Program-made: the position numbers and the translations under genes
Assembly (NCBI RefSeq): GCF_050632395.1
Contig: NZ_CP192600.1
Span: 372,001-436,000, forward strand
DNA: 64,000 bases
Source of the DNA: JAUYQR01 sp050632395
GTDB taxonomy: Bacteria; Pseudomonadota; Alphaproteobacteria; Rhodobacterales; Rhodobacteraceae
Reading direction: 5' to 3'
In this document: positions 25,878-34,981 of the stretch, in pieces
Layout: every line of letters starts with the position of its first letter
How positions within the stretch are numbered: the stretch's first letter is position 1
Notes under the pieces: model-generated
Told to the model about the DNA's origin: nothing
The model's input: the letters and a program-made list of their open reading frames with translations, nothing else
Database searches by the model: none

Positions 25878-26807
25878 ATGACTTCGCTTACCAATCTTCC
25901 GACTGCCTCACTTTCTCGGGCGCCTTCGTCAAAGGCCGGGGACCTTGGGCTCCTGCTTGCAACAGGCATAACGTTGGGAACTGTCTTTCCTCTTGGAAAG
26001 CTTGCAGCCAGCGTAAGTATCGATGCCTTGGCCTGGCCCGCTTCGATGATGTTGGGGGGTGGGGTCATCCTTGCCGTCATGGCGATGCTCAAGCGGCAGC
26101 CGCTGCCCACGTCAGCCCGCCACCTTGGCTACTATGCGGTCGCCGGGCTTCTGACGATGACCATTCCGAACATCCTGCTCTTTACCGTCATGCCACATCT
26201 GGGCGCTGGACTGAGCGCGATCTTTTACACGCTTCCCCCCCTCCTGACGTTACTTTTGTCCGTCGGACTCGGGGTCGAGCACAATACGATGAAAAGAAGC
26301 GTCGGGATTGGCCTTGGCTTCGCAGGTGCTCTAACCATCGTCGCGCCATCGGGGATGTATGGAAGTGGCGACCTCATCGGCTGGTTGCTTCTCGCTCTCT
26401 TGATCCCGGTGGCGATCGCTGCAGGCAACGTCTACCGCACCAAGGCATGGCCTGCGGGCTCCTCCCCGCTTGCGCTATCCGCCGGCACCATGTTGGCAGC
26501 GGCGATCTGGCTTCTGGCTGCTTCTGCCATCACGGGACGGCTGGACGGGCTGGCCACGCTTGGGAATGCTCCCTTGCTGGTCGCGGTCCAGGCGGTGCTG
26601 TTCGGGGCGCAGTTCCTGATGTTCATGCGGTTGCAACGGACCAGCGGTCCAGTCTTTGTCAGCCAGGTCGGCTACATCGCTCCGGTTGTCGGGCTGCTGT
26701 CGGGATTGCTGCTGTTTGCAGAGCGTTACTCCGCGGTCGTCATGCTGGGTGCGATCCTGATCGCGGCTGGCGTGATCATCGGGAACCATCGCAAGATCGC
26801 AAATTGA
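25878..26807 (+). CDS. EamA/DMT-family transporter next to the copper genes
   Basis: A 309-residue ten-helix exporter (GLLLATGITLGTVFPLGKLA in helix 1, VGYIAPVVGLLSGLLLFAER near the end). It belongs to a different subgroup from the 6.8-kb and 7.7-kb pair. The start ATG 25878 has AGGAA 7 bases upstream; ATG 25872 and 25851 are weaker. It is preceded by a box resembling the CueR operators and follows a LysR gene. The substrate is unknown. Confidence 0.85.
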   Translation: MTSLTNLPTASLSRAPSSKAGDLGLLLATGITLGTVFPLGKLAASVSIDALAWPASMMLGGGVILAVMAMLKRQPLPTSARHLGYYAVAGLLTMTIPNILLFTVMPHLGAGLSAIFYTLPPLLTLLLSVGLGVEHNTMKRSVGIGLGFAGALTIVAPSGMYGSGDLIGWLLLALLIPVAIAAGNVYRTKAWPAGSSPLALSAGTMLAAAIWLLAASAITGRLDGLATLGNAPLLVAVQAVLFGAQFLMFMRLQRTSGPVFVSQVGYIAPVVGLLSGLLLFAERYSAVVMLGAILIAAGVIIGNHRKIAN

Positions 26808-26832
26808 GGTGGGCCCAATTGCTGTTGCATTG

Positions 26833-26860
26833 AAGGCTGCATCCTGCGGAGGCAGCCTTT
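26833..26860 (+). terminator. Terminator after the EamA exporter
   Basis: AAGGCTGC (26833-26840) pairs with GCAGCCTT (26852-26859) across an 11-base loop, followed by a short T-run. Confidence 0.65.
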
Positions 26861-27025
26861 GACTTGCGCCGGGACCTTTCTTCAAGCGGCCCTCGAACTT
26901 GTCCGGCCATAACCCAGGGTCTAGCTTGCCCAATAGGATAAAAAAGCGGGCGTTCGTCGGAACTCCAACTGACGTCCGCTTCCCGACCAGTGGAGACATT
27001 CGATGACCTATCCGGAGCATTTTCA

Positions 27026-28003
27026 ATGACCGCCCGGCGCAGTGTTCTCCTGGGCCTCGCAGGGCTGGCGCTTGGAGGTGGCGGCTACGTCACGGGCGCC
27101 TTTCGAGAGGCGCGCCGCCAGGCCGAAACGCGGCTCTTCGCGCAGGCCCAGGTGATCGATAGCCGGGCCGGGGCGCTTGAATTCGCGGTAGCGGGCGATG
27201 GTCAGCCCCTGATGATGATCCACGGCACCGGCGGCGGTTTCGACCAGGGCCTGCTTTTCGCCGCCGGTCTGCGCCTGCGTGGCTTTCGTATTATCGCGCC
27301 CTCGCGCTTCGGCTATCTGGGCAGTGTCTTTCCCGAAGATGCCTCTCCCGCGCACCAGTCGGATGTGCTGGTTGACCTCCTTGACTATCTTGGGATCGAC
27401 AGGTTGCCGGTCGTCGGTGGCTCGGCCGGGGCGCTGACATCGGCCGAGTTCGCGCTGCGCCACCCCACGCGTTGTTCGCATCTTGGGCTTCTGGTTCCGG
27501 CGGCGAACCTGACCAACCGCGATCCGGTCCAGTTCACGGCCCTGCAAGAAGTCGCCGTGAATATGGTTCTGGGCTCGGACTTCTGGTTCTGGGCGCTCGC
27601 GCGGTTTTCTCCCGGGCAGATGATCCGCACCCTTCTGGCCACCGACCCCGCACTTCTGGACCAAGTGCCAGAGTCCGAGCGTCGCCGCGCCGAGGAGATC
27701 CTGGCGCAGATATTCCCGATCAGCCGCAAGATAAATGGCCTCAGGACCGACGGGTTCTGGGCTGGCGTGCCGACAACGACCGCCCATGATCGTATCGTGG
27801 CGCCAACGCTGATCCTGTCCTGCGAGGACGATCTGTTCGGCACGGCCGCCACCGCGCGGCTCCTTGCCGAGCGCATCCCCGGGGCGGAGCTGACGATCTT
27901 TCCGACCGGCGGGCATATCTGGCTTGGCCACGACGATGACGTGGCGGACCGGATTGCCGAGTTTGTCGCGGCGGGCGGCCAACGATCGGGTGGCAGCCCA
28001 TGA
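27026..28003 (+). CDS. Alpha/beta-hydrolase with N-terminal membrane or export anchor
   Basis: A 325-residue hydrolase. The N-terminus TARRSVLLGLAGLALGGGGY is a signal anchor or Tat-like leader. The hydrolase core shows MIHGTGGGFDQG (oxyanion HG), VVGGSAGALTSAEFALRHPT (Ser nucleophile in G-G-S-A-G), the Asp near ILSCEDDLFG and the His in PTGGHIWLGHDDD. The triad looks complete. ATG 27026 is chosen because it begins the leader; an in-frame GTG at 26990 is possible. The substrate is unknown. Confidence 0.8.
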   Translation: MTARRSVLLGLAGLALGGGGYVTGAFREARRQAETRLFAQAQVIDSRAGALEFAVAGDGQPLMMIHGTGGGFDQGLLFAAGLRLRGFRIIAPSRFGYLGSVFPEDASPAHQSDVLVDLLDYLGIDRLPVVGGSAGALTSAEFALRHPTRCSHLGLLVPAANLTNRDPVQFTALQEVAVNMVLGSDFWFWALARFSPGQMIRTLLATDPALLDQVPESERRRAEEILAQIFPISRKINGLRTDGFWAGVPTTTAHDRIVAPTLILSCEDDLFGTAATARLLAERIPGAELTIFPTGGHIWLGHDDDVADRIAEFVAAGGQRSGGSP

Positions 28004-28158
28004 GAAGACCGCGCATGATCTGAGTGCTGTCCGTCCTTCTTGCTCTGGCCGTTGGCATTGGCGCCCTCAGCTGGAGCACCAACCCTAGCCAAGCCTTCGA
28101 TTCCGGGCGTGTCGAGATAGTCGCCGTCCCGCGCGACCCTCAGCGGGTTCTGACCTAG
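28000..28158 (+). pseudogene. Small decayed gene overlapping the hydrolase stop
   Basis: An ATG overlaps the hydrolase stop (ATGA) and reads MRRPRMI, TGA, then LSVLLALAVGIGALSWSTNP, then VEIVAVPRDPQRVL and TAG. A hydrophobic leader followed by a short soluble stretch suggests a former small exported protein, now with two stops. The family is not recognised. Confidence 0.3.
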
Positions 28159-28948
28159 GCCGACATCGCTGCCTGCCGCCGCCGGTCCGACGCTATATCG
28201 CGCTCACGGCATCCATTGGTAGCCCGGTCGTGACCGAGATCACACTTCGGTTCGAGGCTACCACCAAGTCCCAAGAACAGCTACGCCGCGTTATGGGGAT
28301 CGATTCTGGCGCCACCATCTTGTGGGGGCAGAACCGCCTCTGCAGAGCCTCTTCTGTGGTGCAGTGGGAGGATTCGCAGCTCCAGCGCGGCTGACCGCAC
28401 CGATGCCCCTATGTCTCTTGGGAGAGTCACCAGAGGGCCTCGGCGTGCTTGCATTATCATACCCGGTGGAATGAAGCAGGCGCGCACTGGTGGGCGGTTG
28501 GCTGAGCTTCTTTCTGGAGCTGAGAGCAGCGGCGGTCGCATCACTTTCGGCCCAAAGCGGACGGTGACCTCGACAATGTTACCAAGCGGTGTTCTCCAAA
28601 TCTGACGCTCGAAACATCGAGCAGCGTTTCGCGCTCAGGTGGGGATGTGGCGCTTCCAAGACGGCAGTGTCCTGCGGCAAAGCCGGGTCGGCGGCGAAGG
28701 TTTTTACAGGCGAAGTTGCTTGCCGGACCACCGAGCGATGGCACTGAACCCGCACTCTCTTGCCTCGTCCACTTGACCGGCTTGCCCCAACGCGTTAATG
28801 GACCCGCAAGGTGCCGGGCACCTGCCGCCTGCGGACGCAAGTCACGGTGAAGCCCGGATCGCTACGACATCTCACCCTCGAAGCATTTCGCGTGGTGGGC
28901 AATGCAGGCTCCCATCCATCCTGAAATGCCTCATCAGAGGAGTGATCG
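28159..28948. other. Degenerate stretch with repeat copy C
   Basis: There is no intact gene. A frame around 28170-28394 reads like old coding sequence (VVTEITLRFEATTKSQEQLR) but has no start. From about 28424 the stretch carries the GGAGAGTCACCAGA block and following sequence seen at 19.3 and 43.0 kb. The end contains the leader of the MATE gene. Confidence 0.45.
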
Positions 28949-30331
28949 ATGTCTGTCCGGCACGCTGTCCCACAGGACAATCCATTTCTGACCGCCCCCA
29001 TCGGGCGGCTGTTTTTTTCGAACGCCCTTCCCATGGCCGTGGTCATGTCGATGGGTGGTATTCTGAACGTGGTCGACGGCGTCTTCGTCGGACGCTTCAT
29101 CGGTGCCGAGGCGCTGGCGGCGGTCAGCCTTGCCTTTCCAGCGGTGATGCTGATGTCTGCGCTGGCGACACTGGCGGGCGGCGGCATGTCAAGCCTGCTG
29201 GCGCGATCCTTGGGCGCGAGGAACCCTGTCGCGGCGGCCCGAGTCTTTGCCGGGGCGCACGGGTTGGTGTTGTTGATTTCGGCCCTCTTGCTAGTGCTCT
29301 GGGCGGCCTTTGGCCGGGCGCTTCTCGACGAGATGGCGGCAGGTAATGCGCAACTTGCCAAGACGACGTGGACCTACCTGTCTATTCTGATCTGGGCTGC
29401 GCCGGTCCAGCTTCTGCTTGGCTTGCACGCCGACGCCCTCCGGGTTGAAGGGCGTGCGGGCACTATGGCCGCGCTTTCCGTCTTGGTGAACTTGGTCAAC
29501 ATCGGCGCGAATTGGCTTGGGATCGTCATCCTTGGCCTCGGGATTGCAGGCTCCGCCTTGGGAACGGTGGCTGCGCAGGTCCTTGGTCTCGCGCTGGTTC
29601 TTGGCCTGCGGGCCCGAGGAAGGGGGCTCTTGCCGCTGGGGATTCTGCGGCAAGAAAGCTGGGTCGCAAATTGGAGGCGTATCATAACCCTCGGCCTGCC
29701 CCTGTGTTTGAGTTTCCTCGGAATCGCCCTGGTCGCCAGCGTGGCGATGCTGGCGGTGCGGCATCACGCGGCAGAGTATGACAGGCTGATCGCGGCCTAC
29801 GGCGGGGTCACACGGCTTCTGAGCCTTGCCTTTCTGCCGCAGTTGGCGATTGCCTTGGCTTTGCAAAGCATCGCGGGCCAGAACGCCGGGGCCGGGCGGG
29901 GCGACCGGGCCTTGGCGGCGCTGCGGCTGTCTATGGCTGCGGCCTTCCTGTGGTGTGGTGTGGTGGCACTGACTGGGCTTCTTGCGGGAGAAGTAGTCGG
30001 CAACTGGTTCAGCAGCGATCCACAGGTGACTATCGCGATTGTTGCGATACTTCGGCCCATGCTGGCGCTTTACGTGTTTGCTGGCCCGATCCTTGTGCTT
30101 GCCATGTATTTACAGGCACTCGGTCAGCCTGGAAGGACGGCCGCGTTGACCTTGGTAAAGCCCTGGGTGCTGATGCCCATCCTGATCCTTGGACTGTCCA
30201 CCTTGTTTGGGGTCAAAGGCATCTGGCTTGCATTTCCCATGGCGGATGGAGTTGTTCTCCTCATTGCGCTGGTCATCGGACGTGACATCCTGCTGACTAG
30301 AAAAGCGCCTAGCCTGAAGGGTTTGGCATGA
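28949..30331 (+). CDS. MATE-family efflux transporter
   Basis: A 460-residue protein with twelve helices in two MatE halves. Family features are NALPMAVVMSMGGILNVVDG then VFVGRFIGAEALAAVSLAFP in the first half, and LPLCLSFLGIALVASVAMLA then PQLAIALALQSIAGQNAGAG in the second. MATE proteins expel cationic drugs against Na+ or H+. The stop overlaps the start of the next gene. The substrate is unknown. Confidence 0.92.
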   Translation: MSVRHAVPQDNPFLTAPIGRLFFSNALPMAVVMSMGGILNVVDGVFVGRFIGAEALAAVSLAFPAVMLMSALATLAGGGMSSLLARSLGARNPVAAARVFAGAHGLVLLISALLLVLWAAFGRALLDEMAAGNAQLAKTTWTYLSILIWAAPVQLLLGLHADALRVEGRAGTMAALSVLVNLVNIGANWLGIVILGLGIAGSALGTVAAQVLGLALVLGLRARGRGLLPLGILRQESWVANWRRIITLGLPLCLSFLGIALVASVAMLAVRHHAAEYDRLIAAYGGVTRLLSLAFLPQLAIALALQSIAGQNAGAGRGDRALAALRLSMAAAFLWCGVVALTGLLAGEVVGNWFSSDPQVTIAIVAILRPMLALYVFAGPILVLAMYLQALGQPGRTAALTLVKPWVLMPILILGLSTLFGVKGIWLAFPMADGVVLLIALVIGRDILLTRKAPSLKGLA

Positions 30332-30750
30332 CCATCGACGAGGCCAAAGCGCATGCAAAAGCCCTGCGCGCAGCTCTCCAGAGCCAAGGCAACGCCGTCA
30401 GCCATGCGCAGGCGCTGGAACTGGTTGCCCGCCAGCACGGCGCCAAAGACTGGAACACACTCCATGCCAGGTTGGCCCTTACCAATGCGCCGCCCGAACT
30501 TGCGCTTGGCGACAGGGTGCAGGGCCGCTACCTCGGTCAAGCTTTTTTCGGCCGGGTGGTTGGCCTTTCCGGCCCCTCCACCCATCGGCAGATCGAAATC
30601 CGCTTCGACCATCCGGTCGATGTGGTCCGGTTCGAGAGTTTCTCTAACATGCGCAGCCAGATCCGGTCTGTGATCGACGAGAGCGGCCGCTCGCATCGGC
30701 ACACGTCGGACGGCGTGCCGCAGTTGATCGTCGGAAGAGAGGGCGGGTGA
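30328..30750 (+). CDS. Glyoxalase-superfamily-associated small protein
   Basis: A 140-residue protein. The N-terminal helical part (AKALRAALQSQGNAVSHAQA, then LELVARQHGAKDWNTLHARL) matches the domain often labelled glyoxalase superfamily protein, where HGAKDWNTL is the hallmark. The C-terminal part (LGDRVQGRYLGQAFFGRVVG) forms a small beta domain. It overlaps the MATE stop by four bases and is probably co-translated. Its biochemical role is unknown. Confidence 0.72.
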   Translation: MTIDEAKAHAKALRAALQSQGNAVSHAQALELVARQHGAKDWNTLHARLALTNAPPELALGDRVQGRYLGQAFFGRVVGLSGPSTHRQIEIRFDHPVDVVRFESFSNMRSQIRSVIDESGRSHRHTSDGVPQLIVGREGG

Positions 30751-30794
30751 AACTGAGTGCTCGACGAGGTCCGCAGCCCAAGCGTAATCCTACT

Positions 30795-31022
30795 TCTTCT
30801 CTCGCAACTGCGGCCGGCAAGGCCGTTCTTTGCGAAAAGCCGGTCGATTTGGGCTTGGCCCGCGCGCTTGCCTGCCGGAAGGCAGTGCCTGGCAACGGAC
30901 GTTCGGTGATGATCGGCTTCAACCGCCGGTTTGACCCGAACTTCGTTCGCAAGGCACCGTCCGCTTCCCACCCGTTTCGTAGGGCAGGGCGGTGTCGGCC
31001 CATTGCGCAGCGTCGCCTATAG
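30795..31022 (+). pseudogene. iolG: Fragment of an inositol 2-dehydrogenase (iolG) gene
   Basis: The frame reads TAAGKAVLCEKPVDLGLARA then MIGFNRRFDPNFV, the substrate-site region of IolG-type Gfo/Idh/MocA enzymes. Both the Rossmann N-terminus and the C-terminal domain are missing, and the reading after NFV is scrambled. This is a scrap of about 55 codons. Confidence 0.65.
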
Positions 31023-31467
31023 CTGCGCGCAGGAATCTGGTTTCCCCAAAGCCGACACTCACGATCAGTGATGTTTCTTGCATGTGCACCTATGCAGTCA
31101 TCGTGAAGCAAGGCCGAGGAGGCACAAGAACTGCAGCCGTAGCCAGGTAGTCAATATGCTTGATCTCGGCGTAGGCGCCTGTGCCACGTAGCCTCAAAGT
31201 CGCTGGCGCATCGCTACTGTTGTGCCAGAACCAGCTTTGGCTGCCCCGTGACAGCGGCGGTCAGTTCTTCTGACGATTCCGGAACTCGGGACACGTTCAA
31301 GTAGGTCTTCGGTGCCCGAATGACGGCAAGGATCCGATCAGATAGGCCGCGAAGCCAGGCGCCGTGCTTCGCTGGAACAAAGATTAGCCTCTACGTTCAA
31401 GCCTGACCTTTGTCTCGTCCATAAGATGCTGCCTTGTTCAATATGGTCCCCTTCTGGAGATTGCGCC
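31023..31467. other. Non-coding stretch, nothing recognised
   Basis: No open frame here shows a domain or a good ribosome site. It is probably degraded DNA downstream of the iolG scrap. Confidence 0.4.
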
Positions 31468-31623
31468 ATGAAACTTGCCGAAAATAGCCATCCATACATG
31501 CTTGGCGATCCAAAACTCGATCTTAGCAAAGACGGCGCAAGCGTCACCCGGATCGTGGAAATCACGGTTCGCGAGGGCAACCCGAGGGGCGGCGCAGGCA
31601 GGACGAAGGCCAACATGTCCTGA
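31468..31623 (+). CDS. Possible 51-residue protein
   Basis: ATG 31468 has GGAG 8 bases upstream and encodes MKLAENSHPYMLGDPKLDLS and on to ANMS. There is no signal peptide and no family I recognise. The frame continues openly past its stop into the DUF1127 region, so it could equally be the remains of a longer gene. Confidence 0.3.
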   Translation: MKLAENSHPYMLGDPKLDLSKDGASVTRIVEITVREGNPRGGAGRTKANMS

Positions 31624-31831
31624 CTGTGGAAGCTCTGCAACGCCATCAAAGGTTCGACCCGGCGCGACCCCTTCATCTTCAGCGCACGTCCCCGGGTGCT
31701 TGGTTCGGCGGCCCTCGCAGAAGATTCCTCTTCGTCGCAATGCCCGAAGGGACCGAGGAGACGCGGACTCTTTCGCGCTCTTTTGACAATTAACCCAGAT
31801 CTCTTGGATCACACGCGCAAGGATACCCATC

Positions 31832-32044
31832 ATGACCTACAGCATGGCAGCGCGATTACTTCGCACGCAGATCGTGTTTCCCCCGCCCAGTCTTCGCACC
31901 TGGCTTCAGGCGCGGCTAACAGAGAAGGCGATCAACCGTCTCGACGATCGGCTCCGCGTTGACATCGGCTTGCCAGTCCAAGGTTTCCGTCCCGCACCGC
32001 CGAACCATGTCGCGGCGCGCATCTCGATGATGGCGTGGCGCTGA
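31832..32044 (+). CDS. DUF1127-like small protein
   Basis: A 70-residue basic protein whose centre (LRTWLQARLTEKAINRLDDR then LRVDIGLP) matches the DUF1127 pattern of small alphaproteobacterial Arg-rich proteins, where R-L-x-D-x-x-L-x-D-I-G-L is the core. Some DUF1127 proteins act in RNA turnover and phosphate metabolism. AAGGAT stands 10 bases before the ATG. Confidence 0.6.
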   Translation: MTYSMAARLLRTQIVFPPPSLRTWLQARLTEKAINRLDDRLRVDIGLPVQGFRPAPPNHVAARISMMAWR

Positions 32045-32093
32045 AACCGCTCCGGAGACGGACTGCAATCCGCGGATCAAAGGAATGAGAGAA

Positions 32094-32975
32094 ATGCTTC
32101 ACGATGTGATCGTCATTGGTGGCAGCTATGCCGGTATGGCGGCTGCGCTTCAGGTGGCGCGCGCGCGGCGACGGGTTCTGGTCATAGACGCAGGGCTCCG
32201 CCGGAACCGTTTTGCCGCCCATTCGCATGGATTTCTTGGGCAGGACGGAAGCGCCCCGGACGAAATCGCCCGTCAAGCCCGCCAGCAGCTTATGGCTTAT
32301 CCGACGGTCACTTGGATTGAGGGCACAGCAATCGCGGCGGAACGCGCCGCTGACGGCTTCGCCGTGACGATGAAGGAAGCCCGAAGCGTCGCAGGACAGC
32401 GCCTCATATTGGCGCTTGGAGTAAGCGATACGCTACCCAACGTGCGGGGGATGAGGGAGCGATGGGGACGCAGTGTGTTTCACTGCCCTTATTGCCACGG
32501 TTACGAAATCGAAGGTCCGCTTGGCGTCGTCGCGACGGGGCCTGCGTCGCTGAACCAGGCGCTTCTTCTCTCGGATTGGGGGGCGACGACATTCTTTCTC
32601 AACGGGGTCTTCGCGCCCGATGCTGACCAGCGCGCGCAGCTTGATGCGCGCGGTGTGGCAATCGAGGAGGTCGCGATTGTCGAGATGCGCGGGCATTCGG
32701 ATCTGGTGCTTCAGGGCGGACGCGAGATCAGTCTTTCGGGGGTCTTCGTGATGCCCGCAGTGCGACCAAATTCGTCCTTATTCGAGCAACTTGGGTGCGC
32801 CATGGAGGATGGTCCACAGGGCAGTTTCATCTCCACGGATGCATTTAAGGAAACAAGCGTTGCCGGCGTATTTGCCTGTGGCGATGCAGCACGCCCATCT
32901 CACTCGGTCTCGTTGGCGGTTGGTGATGGCGCGCTTGCCGGGCAATCCGCGCACAAGTCGCTCGTCTTTCGCTAA
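32094..32975 (+). CDS. Thioredoxin-reductase-like FAD/NAD(P) oxidoreductase
   Basis: A 293-residue flavoprotein. HDVIVIGGSYAGMAAALQVA is the FAD-binding site. The redox site is FHCPYCHGYEIEG (Cys-Pro-Tyr-Cys-His). A second dinucleotide site (VVATGPASLNQALLL) is degenerate. VFACGDAARPSHSVSLAVGD is the C-terminal FAD contact. Such small proteins reduce thiol partners or disulfide-containing metabolites. ATG 32094 has AGGAATGAG upstream; ATG 32085 has no room for a ribosome site. Confidence 0.87.
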   Translation: MLHDVIVIGGSYAGMAAALQVARARRRVLVIDAGLRRNRFAAHSHGFLGQDGSAPDEIARQARQQLMAYPTVTWIEGTAIAAERAADGFAVTMKEARSVAGQRLILALGVSDTLPNVRGMRERWGRSVFHCPYCHGYEIEGPLGVVATGPASLNQALLLSDWGATTFFLNGVFAPDADQRAQLDARGVAIEEVAIVEMRGHSDLVLQGGREISLSGVFVMPAVRPNSSLFEQLGCAMEDGPQGSFISTDAFKETSVAGVFACGDAARPSHSVSLAVGDGALAGQSAHKSLVFR

Positions 32976-33064
32976 GTGCCGGCACTCTCTGGGATAGCGC
33001 CTGCATTCAATCAAACGCCCGGACACGCATCTATTCCGGATATGCCAGCAAAAGGGACATCGTC

Positions 33065-34132
33065 GTGGACGCCAGAGACAACACACCCACACAGCATTCG
33101 AGCGGTGGACCTGCTTTCTTTCCAGGCCATCAAGCGGACGGCCGGTTTGACGCTCTTCGGCGCAATCGGACGGGACGAAAGTTCGTCCGAGCGATCTGCA
33201 GAGTGGCGGGTGTGATCGGGGCGCTGGCGACGCTTGGGGCGACATACGAAATGATCGCGGGCTTGGACGACAGTGCAGCGTATCCCATGGTCGGCAAGAT
33301 GGTGGATGTCGGCGGCTATCAACTGCACATCAACTGTATCGGGCAAGGAAGCCCGACTGTCATCCTGGACGCCGGCATGGGCGGCTCGTCACTGGACTGG
33401 ATCCTGGTGCAGCGTGAGCTTTCGGCCAACTCACGCGTCTGCGCCTACGATCGGGCAGGTATGGGTTGGAGCGATCCCGGGCCTGGGCCGCGTTCACCTG
33501 CCCAGATCGCTGCGGAACTCCACAAGCTTCTTGTGAACGCCCGCCTTCCGGCACCTTTCATTCTCGTGGCTCATTCACTTTCGGGAAAGGCTGCAAGGCT
33601 ATACGCTGCGGCACATCCCGGCCAAGTCGCTGGGATCGTCCTGGTCGACACGCGCACCGAACGCGTCGATGGGCTGATCCTTCAAGCCGAGACTGATACT
33701 TTCAACGCGATGTTGGAGAACCAAGCCACCGCATACTCCATCGCGCGTCACCTTGGCCTCGCGCGTTTGTTCGGGGCAATTCTTGCCGGCAAACCTTTGT
33801 TGGCCCCGGACATAGCGACCGAAATGGTGCTTTTGCAGACTCAGGGAAAATCCCTGAAAGCAATGACGCAAGAAGGGCTCACGCGGGCTGCAGATGACGC
33901 GGAGTTGGCCGAAACGTCGCTGGGATCAATTCCCCTTGTGGTTGTTGCGGCAAGCGAAAGCATGTCCGGCATACCAAACTGGAGCGAGGCACAGATGGCT
34001 CTTGCAGCCCTGAGCACAAATGGCAGGCTTGTTGTTGCAGAAGGCAGTTCTCACCTTGTCCAGCTTGATCAGCCCGTGGTTGTCATCGGTGCCATCCGTT
34101 CCGTATTGACCGCAGTGCGAAACGACAGGTAG
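33065..34132 (+). CDS. Alpha/beta-hydrolase, membrane-anchored
   Basis: A 355-residue protein. The N-terminus has a basic stretch, then the helix AICRVAGVIGALATLGATYE. The hydrolase core shows VILDAGMGGSSLDWILVQRE (oxyanion region), ILVAHSLSGKAARLYAAAHP (nucleophile Ser in A-H-S-L-S-G) and GSSHLVQLDQP with the triad His. The start is GTG 33065 (ATCGTCGTGGAC); an internal start near 33204 is possible. The substrate is unknown. Confidence 0.78.
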   Translation: MDARDNTPTQHSSGGPAFFPGHQADGRFDALRRNRTGRKFVRAICRVAGVIGALATLGATYEMIAGLDDSAAYPMVGKMVDVGGYQLHINCIGQGSPTVILDAGMGGSSLDWILVQRELSANSRVCAYDRAGMGWSDPGPGPRSPAQIAAELHKLLVNARLPAPFILVAHSLSGKAARLYAAAHPGQVAGIVLVDTRTERVDGLILQAETDTFNAMLENQATAYSIARHLGLARLFGAILAGKPLLAPDIATEMVLLQTQGKSLKAMTQEGLTRAADDAELAETSLGSIPLVVVAASESMSGIPNWSEAQMALAALSTNGRLVVAEGSSHLVQLDQPVVVIGAIRSVLTAVRNDR

Positions 34133-34225
34133 TGCCCCCCGGAACCGTTCACTCTTTTCTATGTAGTTGGGCGATTTGCAGCGACCCTGACATTGTCAGG
34201 ATGGAAAAGCAGGTCGCTGTGATGG

Positions 34226-34981
34226 TTAGCGGTGCAGCGCGGGCGTGGCGTCGGCCACGGGTCCTGCAAGCGCGGGTTCAGCCGCGCCGTCAAGAAAGTC
34301 CGCGGCCGGGGAGTCGACGAAGAACCATCTGATCTCTCGGACCTTGTTCATCGGCATCGTGATGATCTCGTTGTTCTTGGCCAGCAGCAGGTAGGCGGAG
34401 GTTACGCGAACGACTCTTGCCTGGATGAAGCCCCGGTCGGTCTCGATCTCGGACATGGGGCGCGCGGCATCGGTGGCGGCGGCGCTATCTGTCATGCCGA
34501 GCACCGTGGGGATGTAAAGCAGTGAAAACAACAACCAGATATTTGTCATATGCGGCATGGCAAACAACATGTTCGCTGCTGCCGCAAGAACGCCAAGCGC
34601 CAGATAGCCGCAGGCCAGATGTCCAAGGGTCGATTGGCCAGGACCCGAATAGAAATGAAAAAAGCCGAACATAATAGCCAAGAATGCAGGAACTCCGGTA
34701 ACAAGGGCCATCGGGATGCTTGTTGGGGCCAGCTTGATCAACCGACCGATTACCAGCGCCAGCAGGGCGGATACCGCCATCGGAACCGCTCCGATTGCGG
34801 ACCCGATCAGCAGATCCTGAACTGTCAGCAGCGAGATCAAGCTCCACTCGATCGGCGCAAAGAAGCCAAGGTTGTAAAGCGTGGCGCCGGCGACCGCGAT
34901 GGCGCTGAAGCCGGTTGCAAGTTCAGTGACTGTTCGACGGTCAAGCGCGAGGCGGTCCTTCAGGTTGGCATGGCTGATCAT
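34226..34981 (-). CDS. Uncharacterised membrane protein in the peroxidase operon
   Basis: A 251-residue protein with about five helices (FSAIAVAGATLYNLGFF; AIGAVPMAVSALLALVIGRL; ALVTGVPAFLAIMFGFFHFY; YLALGVLAAAANMLFAM; NIWLLFSLLYIPTVLGM). A soluble tail of about 80 residues follows. It overlaps the upstream peroxidase by ATGA. The tail contains YLLLAKNNEIITMPMNKVRE, reminiscent of a short SH3-like strand. Function is unknown. Confidence 0.65.
   Translation of the reverse strand: MISHANLKDRLALDRRTVTELATGFSAIAVAGATLYNLGFFAPIEWSLISLLTVQDLLIGSAIGAVPMAVSALLALVIGRLIKLAPTSIPMALVTGVPAFLAIMFGFFHFYSGPGQSTLGHLACGYLALGVLAAAANMLFAMPHMTNIWLLFSLLYIPTVLGMTDSAAATDAARPMSEIETDRGFIQARVVRVTSAYLLLAKNNEIITMPMNKVREIRWFFVDSPAADFLDGAAEPALAGPVADATPALHR

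Noticed and set aside
34180..34219. Hairpin between the convergent hydrolase and membrane-protein genes
   Set aside because: Inverted segments exist (CAGCGACC / GGTCGCTG), but the loop is long and there is no T-run, so it is weak as a terminator.
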